From contig JAWCNV010000010.1 of NCBI GenBank assembly GCA_038848185.1, positions 1 to 64,000 of the forward strand: a stretch of DNA of 64,000 nucleotides, given 5' to 3'. Every line of letters starts with the position of its first letter. The stretch's first letter is position 1. Origin of the DNA: JAAOZP01 sp038848185 (GTDB lineage: Archaea > Thermoproteota > EX4484-205 > JAAOZP01). Both the position numbers and the translations under genes were made by a program. The notes beneath the pieces were generated by a model that did not search any database, was not told where the DNA came from, and saw nothing but the letters and a program-made list of their open reading frames with translations. This document shows, piece by piece, positions 1-6,530 of the stretch.

Positions 1-134
1 TTACTCTCGGCCCATGCCTCACTCCCCATTACGAAAAACATTGAAACGATATTGGTTAAGACAGCCAACAGTATGGAGAAAGATACTGCTCTAGCGAACC
101 TCTCTTTTAAAACTCTGATCTCTGAGGAGTTCAT
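1..134 (-). CDS. Partial membrane protein, N-terminus only
   Basis: Reading the minus strand from an ATG at 134 gives an open frame of 44 codons that runs off the left edge. It starts with a short polar, basic segment (NSSEIRVLKERFARA) followed by one hydrophobic helix of about 19 residues (residues 18-37), then a polar stretch, as in a signal anchor or the first helix of a permease. A G-rich Shine-Dalgarno run lies directly before the ATG, and a TATA-like box (about 219-230) lies 85-95 bases upstream, so unlike most first genes here it has a leader of roughly 60 bases. The family cannot be recognised from this fragment. Confidence 0.6.
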   Translation of the reverse strand, partial: MNSSEIRVLKERFARAVSFSILLAVLTNIVSMFFVMGSEAWAES

Positions 135-159
135 CCCCCCTCCCCCGAGAGGAGGAGGG
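135..159 (-). promoter_or_regulatory. Hairpin that buries the ribosome binding site
   Basis: On the minus strand CCCTCCTCC (159-151), loop TCTC (150-147) and GGGGGAGGG (146-138) can form a nine-pair stem with one G-U pair. The 3' arm contains the GGAGG-type ribosome binding site, three bases before the ATG at 134. In a leader transcript this could mask the start site. The fold is seen in the sequence; the regulatory role is inferred. Confidence 0.45.
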
Positions 160-533
160 AATAATTGTCTTTTTAGGATTGTTTCATAATCTTGTTTACA
201 AATTGACCTCGGAGTACTCTATATAAAAAGCGTCTGTAATGAAAAATACTTTCAGATTTTTTTGTCACGGCCAGTGAAACGAATTGTTCCTCGATATTGT
301 TTTTTTCAATATCTTGATAATCGACGTCATGAAGCATTTGCAAAGCTTTTTGAAGAGGGAGCGTGCAATCTGAGTTTTAGAATTTTTTCGCTAGGATAAG
401 AATCTTGCAAGATTCTTGTTAAGAGGAGGAGGCGTCAGGTTAATCTGTTTAACATATATGGCTTAAGGCTGGGGAGGCTTGGATGAAAAGGCAAGTTTAA
501 TAAGCAAGAAGTCTTTCTCCAGATGGACGCATC
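160..533. other. Divergent intergenic region
   Basis: About 370 bases between the leftward gene fragment and the rightward ABC operon, with no convincing gene. It holds a TATA-like box for the leftward gene (219-230), a 7-bp inverted repeat with a T7 loop (GATATTG...CAATATC, 293-313), a perfect 20-bp palindrome (398-417), and an A/T-rich TATA-like element (about 496-503) at the right distance for a leaderless GTG start at 534. Confidence 0.5.
398..417. promoter_or_regulatory. Perfect 20-bp palindrome, candidate operator
   Basis: AAGAATCTTG is followed immediately by its exact reverse complement CAAGATTCTT. It lies 117 bases before the ABC ATPase start and about 80 bases before its likely TATA element. 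This is the size expected for a dimeric winged-helix repressor site. Function is inferred from symmetry and place only. Confidence 0.4.
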
Positions 534-1472
534 GTGGAAAGCATCGTGGCTGAAGGCTTGACTAAGCGGTTTAACAGTTTTATGGCGGTAGACAATATCA
601 GCTTTAAAGTTGAGGAGGGCGAGGTCTTCGGGCTTCTAGGTCCTAATGGCGCTGGGAAAACCACCACCATCCGCATGCTTGCATGCCTCATCTCTCCCTC
701 AGAAGGCTCAGCGCTAGTAGGGGGATACGATATTACTAGGATGCCTCTTAAAGTCAGGGAGATCGTGGGAGTTTTAACCGAGAACCCCAGTCTGTATGAG
801 AGGCTGACGGCCTATGAAAACCTCTGGTTCTTCGCAGAGGCTTACGGGGTTTCAGACCATCTGGAAAGAGATGAAAGGATTAGGGAGCTGCTCGAGTTCT
901 TCTACCTGTGGGAGAGGAGGAGCGATAAAGTGGGAACCTTCTCCCGAGGAATGAAGCAGAAGCTCGCCATTGCCCGTGCACTAGTACATAGGCCGCCGAT
1001 AATCTTCCTGGATGAGCCTACCGCAGGCTTAGACCCTGAGTCCGCTAAGGAAATAAGGGACTTGATAAATCGGCTCAGCAGGCAGGAGAAGTGTACAATA
1101 CTTCTTTGTACTCACCGTCTTGAAGATGCTGAGAAACTCTGCAACAGGGTGATGATAGTAAGCAGAGGGAAAAGAATTGCAGTTGGCACTTTAGAGGAGC
1201 TTGCTCGTCTTGTTGGAAGACCTGTTCTTCAAATCGCCTTGAGAAACATTGATCAGAGGATTGTTGATTCTTTGAAGGCTTTAAAGCAAGTCATGGAGGT
1301 GAATGTGGATACTCAAGCATCTAGGTTAATTTTGAGCTTGATTGATGAGTCTGCAACCCCTGAAATCGTTAGGGAGATAGTATATTCGGGTGGAATGGTT
1401 CTTTCAGTAAACGTTGTCCATCCCTCTCTCGAGGAAGTTTACTTGAAGCTGGTTAAGGAGGGGTCAGCTTGA
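534..1472 (+). CDS. ABC transporter ATP-binding protein (NatA/CcmA-like)
   Basis: Cytoplasmic ATPase of 312 residues that would power the permease encoded next. Walker A is GPNGAGKT at residues 36-43, the signature is the variant FSRGM at 136-140, Walker B is IIFLDEP at about 156-162, and the H-loop histidine is in LLCTH (190-194). The roughly 85 residues after the nucleotide-binding domain fit the C-terminal extension (DUF4162-like) of drug, antibiotic and Na+ exporters. The start is GTG; an ATG at 523 is out of frame. The stop overlaps the permease start by four bases, so the two are translationally coupled. The substrate is unknown. It is the only ABC ATPase gene in the window and belongs to the ABC-2 exporter class, not to the LolD/MacB class expected to serve the FtsX proteins further right. 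Confidence 0.9.
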   Translation: MESIVAEGLTKRFNSFMAVDNISFKVEEGEVFGLLGPNGAGKTTTIRMLACLISPSEGSALVGGYDITRMPLKVREIVGVLTENPSLYERLTAYENLWFFAEAYGVSDHLERDERIRELLEFFYLWERRSDKVGTFSRGMKQKLAIARALVHRPPIIFLDEPTAGLDPESAKEIRDLINRLSRQEKCTILLCTHRLEDAEKLCNRVMIVSRGKRIAVGTLEELARLVGRPVLQIALRNIDQRIVDSLKALKQVMEVNVDTQASRLILSLIDESATPEIVREIVYSGGMVLSVNVVHPSLEEVYLKLVKEGSA

Positions 1473-2293
1473 GGTTAAACAGGGTTATGCTCGTATTCAA
1501 GAAGGATTGGCTTGAGATAAAGAGGAACCGAGAGGTGTTGCTTCCCATAATTATCATACCTCTTCTTTTCTCCATAGGCGTTCCATTGATATTTATGGTT
1601 GGCACCATGGTGACTCCTGAATCCTCCTCACCAATGGAGGATCTTGAAAACTTGGTCAGAAGCCTGCCTGAACATGAGAGAAACGAGGTGCTTCAAATGA
1701 CTGTCCCGCAAGCAGCCGTATATGTCATTACTCTATACATGTTCGCTCCGTTCTTCCTGATAATCCCGGTTATGGCTTCCAGCGTGATAGCGTCAGACAG
1801 TTTTGCAGGGGAGAAGGAGAGGAGGACTATTGAGGCCCTTCTAGCAACACCAATATCGGACTCTGAACTGTTTTTAGGAAAGGTACTGGTTTCCTTCATC
1901 CCGTCTTTTACAGTTACAATAATTTCTTTTACAACGTATTCTATTTTAGTAGATGTTCTCTCCTTCAGCATTTTCAACGGCAGGCTTCTGCTTCCCAACT
2001 TGGTTTGGATCATGCTGATATTTTGTCTTTCGCCAGCGATGGCGTTTACAAGTATTTGCCTGACAGTCCTAGTTTCAGCCAGGGTTAAGGGCTTCAGGGA
2101 GGCTCAGCAGATTAGTGGGGTGTTGCTTCTTCCAATAATAATGTTAATGTTCGGACAGATTTCCGGGGTGGTTATGTTTGGACCCGTGGTTATCGGAATC
2201 TTAACGATATTTTTTATACTTATCGACTACGTGATACTGCGCTTAAGTGTAAGAGCATTTAAACGGGAGGAAGTTCTATCGAAACTTGTGTAA
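1469..2293 (+). CDS. ABC-2 type permease (NatB-like)
   Basis: Membrane subunit of 274 residues paired with the preceding ATPase. There is one N-terminal helix (residues about 24-46), an extracellular stretch, then about five more hydrophobic segments. The loop GEKERRTIEALLATPIS, after the second helix, is the hallmark of the NatB/ABC-2 family, where it contacts the ATPase. The TTG start overlaps the ATPase stop (TTGA), which argues for a single transcript. The pair probably exports a small hydrophobic compound or ion; nothing in the sequence narrows this down. Confidence 0.85.
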   Translation: MRLNRVMLVFKKDWLEIKRNREVLLPIIIIPLLFSIGVPLIFMVGTMVTPESSSPMEDLENLVRSLPEHERNEVLQMTVPQAAVYVITLYMFAPFFLIIPVMASSVIASDSFAGEKERRTIEALLATPISDSELFLGKVLVSFIPSFTVTIISFTTYSILVDVLSFSIFNGRLLLPNLVWIMLIFCLSPAMAFTSICLTVLVSARVKGFREAQQISGVLLLPIIMLMFGQISGVVMFGPVVIGILTIFFILIDYVILRLSVRAFKREEVLSKLV

Positions 2294-2419
2294 ATACTGG
2301 GGATGTCGAGCTGTAAACTCAGTAATGAGGGTTGATGGAGTGAAACTGGTTAAATCCTTTTCTATGGGTTCGATAGGCTGAAGAAATATAAGAAGGATGC
2401 TTCACTTTTAACATGATGA

Positions 2420-2842
2420 ATGTTGAAAATCTTTGAGAGTGAACTTGGAATTAGGACGAAAGGTGAATCAGATATTGTTGACATTACTGGTGAGGTTGAG
2501 CGAATCGTTTCAAAGACAGGTATTAGAAACGGTATTGTTAACATTTTCGTACCTGGGTCAACTGGTGCTGTAACCACGATAGAGTACGAGCCTGGTTTAT
2601 TGAAAGACTTGCCGAATGCATTGGAGAAGATTGCACCTAAGAATGCTTATTACGAGCATGAGAAGATGTGGCATGATGGAAACGGTCATTCACATGTCAG
2701 GGCGTCAATACTTGGTTCAAGCATAACGATCCCGGTCAAAGATGGTGGTCTGAGGCTCGGCACTTGGCAGCAGCTGGTTTTCTTAGAACTGGATGTGAGG
2801 CCGAGGAGCAGAACTCTCGTTGTAACCTGCTTAGGAGAATGA
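2420..2842 (+). CDS. YjbQ/UPF0047 family protein
   Basis: A 140-residue single-domain protein of the YjbQ family. Members have weak thiamine-phosphate synthase activity in vitro, but their real role is unsettled. Family features are the VPGSTGAVT segment (about 44-52), the histidine-rich HDGNGHSHVRASI (about 85-97) that forms the putative metal/active site, and the LGTWQQ motif before a final strand. Two ATGs just upstream are in other frames; the ATG at 2420 gives the normal length. A TATA-like AAATATAAG lies about 33 bases upstream, so the message is probably leaderless. Nine bases separate it from the GH4 gene, so the two are probably co-transcribed. Confidence 0.85.
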   Translation: MLKIFESELGIRTKGESDIVDITGEVERIVSKTGIRNGIVNIFVPGSTGAVTTIEYEPGLLKDLPNALEKIAPKNAYYEHEKMWHDGNGHSHVRASILGSSITIPVKDGGLRLGTWQQLVFLELDVRPRSRTLVVTCLGE

Positions 2843-2851
2843 TTATGGAAA

Positions 2852-4198
2852 ATGGTTGATGTAAAGATAAGCATTATAGGAGCTGGCAGCGCCGTTTTCT
2901 CCATAAGTCTGATTAAAGACCTGTGTTTAACCCCCAACCTGTCGGGAAGCACCATAAGCCTAATGGACATAAACCGGGAGAGGCTGGACGCAGTATACTC
3001 AATCTGCACCAGGTATGCTGAGGAGACAGGCATTAAGCTGAGGCTGGAGAAGACGCTAAACCGAAAGGAATCTCTTAAAGACGCTGATTTCGTCGTTAAC
3101 ACGGTGCTTACAGCCAGCTACGAGAGGCTTAGAGAAGGCTGGTCGATAGCGCGGAAGCTGGGCTACAGGTTTGGCGGAAGCTACCACATTATGCATGATG
3201 AAGCATTCTGGATAAACTTCTACCAGTTCAAATTCTTCGACTCGCTGATGAGAGACATTCTTGAAATCTGCCCGAACGCATGGTATATTCAGCTTGCAAA
3301 CCCTGTTCTAGCAGGTGTAACATATCTCGGTAGAAAGTATGGGAACGTTAAAACTATTGGTCTCTGCCACGGTTTCAGTGGAATCTACAATGTAGTCAGG
3401 GTTCTAGGGCTTGAGAGCAGCAAGGTTAGTTTCAAGATACCTGGGGTAAACCATTTCATCTGGCTGACAAGCTTCACCTACAAGGGGGAGAATGCTTTTC
3501 CGCTTTTAGACGATTGGGTTGCTAGAGACGCTGAAAAATACTGGGAGAAAATTAACCCAAGCAGCGATTTAGGCCCTAAGGCAGTTGACCTCTATAAGAG
3601 ATTCGGAGTTTTTCCGATTGGTGATACTTGTACTCCTGGAGGAGGCTCATGGCCATGGTGGTACCATACTGATAAGGAAACTGAAAGAAGGTGGAGGGAG
3701 AATCCTGAGGCATGGTGGGAAGGCTTCTTCTCATATGGTCGGAGGACTGTGGAGGAGATAATGAGGCTATCCGGAGATACTAGGAGGGTTACAGAAGTTT
3801 TCCCGGCTGAGAAATCCGGCGAGATGATCGTGCCCATAATAGAGTCTATAGCCTGCAATATTCCAAGGGTTTTCCAGGTTAACATAATTAATTCAGAAGG
3901 CTTCGTGCCGGGGGTTCCAGCAGATTTCGAGGTTGAAGTGCCAGCCGAAGTAAGCAGAAGAGGAGTTCAAGGAATTAGGGTCAACGGTTTACCGAAGCCT
4001 TTGGTCGCCTATATTCTTAGGGACCGGGTGGCACCTGTAGAGGTAGAGCTTGAAGCATATAAGAATGGTAGCAGGGATAGACTGTTAGAGCTTATAGAGA
4101 TGGATCCTTGGACAAAGTCCGAAGAGCAAGCGAGAAGCTTACTGAACAAAATACTCTCATTACCTCATCATGAAGAAATGCGTCAACATTATAAATAG
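2852..4198 (+). CDS. GH4 family NAD-dependent alpha-glycosidase
   Basis: A 448-residue cytoplasmic enzyme of glycoside hydrolase family 4, which uses NAD+ and a divalent metal (usually Mn2+) to cleave glycosides by oxidation and elimination. The Rossmann motif GAGSAVF is at residues 10-16, the NP pair at 150-151, and the metal ligands fit Cys172 (LCHGF) and His201 (GVNHF). These correspond to the Cys/His pair of AglA-type alpha-glucosidases and alpha-galactosidases. There is no signal peptide, so the substrate is an imported oligosaccharide. The gene follows YjbQ by nine bases. Specificity cannot be set: family members act on alpha-glucosides, alpha-galactosides, alpha-glucuronides or phosphorylated beta-glucosides. 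Confidence 0.9.
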   Translation: MVDVKISIIGAGSAVFSISLIKDLCLTPNLSGSTISLMDINRERLDAVYSICTRYAEETGIKLRLEKTLNRKESLKDADFVVNTVLTASYERLREGWSIARKLGYRFGGSYHIMHDEAFWINFYQFKFFDSLMRDILEICPNAWYIQLANPVLAGVTYLGRKYGNVKTIGLCHGFSGIYNVVRVLGLESSKVSFKIPGVNHFIWLTSFTYKGENAFPLLDDWVARDAEKYWEKINPSSDLGPKAVDLYKRFGVFPIGDTCTPGGGSWPWWYHTDKETERRWRENPEAWWEGFFSYGRRTVEEIMRLSGDTRRVTEVFPAEKSGEMIVPIIESIACNIPRVFQVNIINSEGFVPGVPADFEVEVPAEVSRRGVQGIRVNGLPKPLVAYILRDRVAPVEVELEAYKNGSRDRLLELIEMDPWTKSEEQARSLLNKILSLPHHEEMRQHYK

Positions 4199-4283
4199 AG
4201 AAGTTGAACGAGTTCAATGAATTTGTTATTTCATTAAACAGGCAGATGGAAAAGTTTTAAAAACGCTGGCTGGTCGAGACTTC

Positions 4284-5087
4284 ATGAAAATCAATAATCA
4301 TATTCACACTACGTTCAGCGATGGTTCCTCCAGCATACTGGATTACTGTGAGGCTGCGATCCGGAAAGGATTTGGGGAAATAGCTTTCACAGACCATTTA
4401 ACTATTCATCCAGATGGTTCAGCGGAGCCACACTCCTTAAACATGCTTAAACTGGAGAGTTATGTGAGAGAGGTGGAAAAGGTTTCAGAGGAATATAGGG
4501 ATAAGTTAACCGTGAGACTTGGTGTAGAAGTCGACTATATTCCTGGAAATGAGGAGCTGGTGGAGAAAGTCCTAGGACGCTATGATTTTGACCTTATAAT
4601 AGGCAGCGTGCACTTCGTCGAGGGAATCTGCATAGATTCTCGGAGGCAGAGGACTTTAATGGAGAATGAAATAAGTAAGAATGGTTTTGACAGCTTCTAT
4701 TCTAAATACCTCTATCTGGTTGGAAAAGCAGTGGAAACAGGTTTCTTCAATATTGTTGGCCACATGGATCTTGTGAGAATATGGGGGTTTAACCCTAGTA
4801 ACGGTTTCTCCGAGGAGCAGAAAGTATTAAGCCTTGTCAAGCAGCATGGAACGTGTCTAGAAGTGTCTTCAAGAGGGTTGCGGCAACCTATTAACTCAAT
4901 ATATCCTTCTCGTAGAATCATGAGAAAGGCTCGTGAACTAGATATACCTGTAACAATAGGTACTGACGCCCATTCTGTTGAAGAGATAGATTATGCTTAC
5001 GATTTTTTAAAGAGCTACATAAAAACGTTTGACTACGGCAGTATCGCTACCTTCAGTAAACGGAGCATTGTAGAGAAAAAGCTCTGA
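4284..5087 (+). CDS. PHP-domain phosphoesterase (HisJ-like)
   Basis: A 267-residue polymerase-and-histidinol-phosphatase-fold metal enzyme. All metal-ligand motifs are present: HIH (residues 6-8), D13, FTDH (35-38), E82, H110 (GSVHF), H160 and D162 (GHMDL), and D228/H230 (GTDAH). The length and the GSVHFV and GHMDL motifs resemble HisJ histidinol-phosphatases, but no other histidine gene is nearby, so a general phosphoesterase is equally possible. A TATA-like TTTTAAAAAC lies about 27 bases before the ATG, consistent with its own leaderless promoter. Confidence 0.85.
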   Translation: MKINNHIHTTFSDGSSSILDYCEAAIRKGFGEIAFTDHLTIHPDGSAEPHSLNMLKLESYVREVEKVSEEYRDKLTVRLGVEVDYIPGNEELVEKVLGRYDFDLIIGSVHFVEGICIDSRRQRTLMENEISKNGFDSFYSKYLYLVGKAVETGFFNIVGHMDLVRIWGFNPSNGFSEEQKVLSLVKQHGTCLEVSSRGLRQPINSIYPSRRIMRKARELDIPVTIGTDAHSVEEIDYAYDFLKSYIKTFDYGSIATFSKRSIVEKKL

Positions 5088-5137
5088 ACAATGTTTCAGA
5101 TGGAAGCTGTGGAAATTAGAGTTTAAGACTATGTCCG

Positions 5138-5350
5138 TTAAGAAAAGCCCTTGAGGTGTTCCTTAAGTTTCTTAACGTTCTCTTCATTTTTAGATCTCCT
5201 TCTGAGATCTACTGGTAGTCCAAGCCTCTTAGCCTGATTAACTGTTAAACCCGCCTCTTTCAATTCTCCTAAGGAAAAGCCTCTTGCCCCCCTCCAGGAT
5301 AAGGTGATTCCTCTTCTCCTCTTAGCCAAGGGTAAGATTTCATCACTCAT
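5138..5350 (-). CDS. rpl13e: Ribosomal protein L13e (eL13-type)
   Basis: A 70-residue basic protein matching the archaeal form of eukaryotic large-subunit protein L13e. The central RGFSLGELKEAGL and the following LGLPVDLRRRS are the conserved core, and the C-terminus (EENVKKLKEHLK) is the usual short helix. It would sit on the 50S subunit. Bacteria lack this protein and in archaea it is mainly known from TACK and related lineages, which helps place the organism. A TATA-like TTTAAAAG about 25-35 bases before the ATG suggests a single-gene leaderless transcript. Confidence 0.88.
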   Translation of the reverse strand: MSDEILPLAKRRRGITLSWRGARGFSLGELKEAGLTVNQAKRLGLPVDLRRRSKNEENVKKLKEHLKGFS

Positions 5351-5488
5351 TTCAAATCATATGATTCCTAATAACTCTTTTAAATTTTATTTCAAGCCCG
5401 TTAGCTTCGATAAGGAAAAGCCGTTTTTTCTCGATGTACATTATTAGAAAGAATAATGAAATGAAATTTCAATGTAGAGTGAGAGGCT

Positions 5489-6505
5489 CTATTCTAAATA
5501 CTCGTATAGCTCCCTTGGCTGAAGCTCTTTTAACCTGTCTGTTTGTTGAACAATATGCCTCCTTATGTCTATGCAGAGGTGACATTTAGAGATGTATCCT
5601 TCATCTTTCTCCTTGTAGCTGAATTCTTTTACGGCAAAATCATAAAGACTCCGGATGCTTGTGGTAAGTGCACGTAATATAGGTTTATCCTGAAGAGTTA
5701 TTCCTTGGGTTAAAGAACTTATGTCTCTAGCATCTCCAAGAGATATTCCGCCGCAATATCCAGTCATATAGTTAAAGTAGTTGTCTATATGGATATGCCA
5801 GTTCCTTGTTAACTCACGTATGCAGGACTCGTTGAAGAACTCTTCAGCGGGATGCTTTACGAAAAGATTCTTAAGCTTATAGCACGCTCTTCCCATCGGG
5901 AGAAGCTCAGCGTATCGCAATGCCTCCTTGTCTTTTTCCAAATATTTTTCCAAGGTTAGGGTGCCTTTAATATTGAGGCTTTTAAATCGACGGTAATATG
6001 TTTCCTGGTATATCATAGCATTTTCGCCGAAAACTTCCCTACCTATCCTAATGGCTCTTTCAGTTTGCTCAAAAGGAACCTGCTCCAGTATGAAGGGGTT
6101 TACGCTAATCAATATCCCTTTTAACCCTGCCTCCTTCAAAACGGTAAGCTTCTCTTTAACATGTTCTTCGCTTGTGCACCAGAAGCAATTGGTTTCAACA
6201 AATGTAGATGGGATTTTAAGCCTGTTCGCAATCTTAACCGCGTCCAGTAGAAGATTGAAGTTCAGGAAAGGTTCTCCACCAGTGAAATGTAATCCATGGT
6301 TTACACTTACATCCTCACGGCCATAAGGGCTTGGCTTGATCCGAGGGGCTAACTGCTTTAAAATCAACTCGACACCATTCTTAGTAAGCCAGTCTGCTCT
6401 CCAAAAAGGTGAACAGGCATACATGCAATGCTTGCACGTGCCTCCACACTTATAGGAAAGGATTAGTCCTGCCGAGATCGGCTCAGGTATGTGAAGCCGG
6501 TTCAC
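5489..6505 (-). CDS. Radical SAM enzyme
   Basis: Radical S-adenosylmethionine protein of about 338 residues. The cluster motif CGGTCKHC gives C21, C25 and C28 (CX3CX2C), counting from the TTG one codon upstream, with a further Cys32. The GGEP motif that binds the SAM amino group is at 77-80. A C-terminal CHLC pair (about 309-312) and internal cysteines could hold a second iron-sulfur cluster, though no full SPASM pattern is visible. The start is GTG 6505 or TTG 6508. It lies about 25 bases after the stop of the surface GH5-like gene and is probably co-transcribed with it. Substrate unknown; a modifier of the surface glycosidase or of a cofactor are both only guesses. Confidence 0.82.
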   Translation of the reverse strand: MNRLHIPEPISAGLILSYKCGGTCKHCMYACSPFWRADWLTKNGVELILKQLAPRIKPSPYGREDVSVNHGLHFTGGEPFLNFNLLLDAVKIANRLKIPSTFVETNCFWCTSEEHVKEKLTVLKEAGLKGILISVNPFILEQVPFEQTERAIRIGREVFGENAMIYQETYYRRFKSLNIKGTLTLEKYLEKDKEALRYAELLPMGRACYKLKNLFVKHPAEEFFNESCIRELTRNWHIHIDNYFNYMTGYCGGISLGDARDISSLTQGITLQDKPILRALTTSIRSLYDFAVKEFSYKEKDEGYISKCHLCIDIRRHIVQQTDRLKELQPRELYEYLE

Positions 6506-6530
6506 CAATTCTTCATACTACCGGTTTTTC

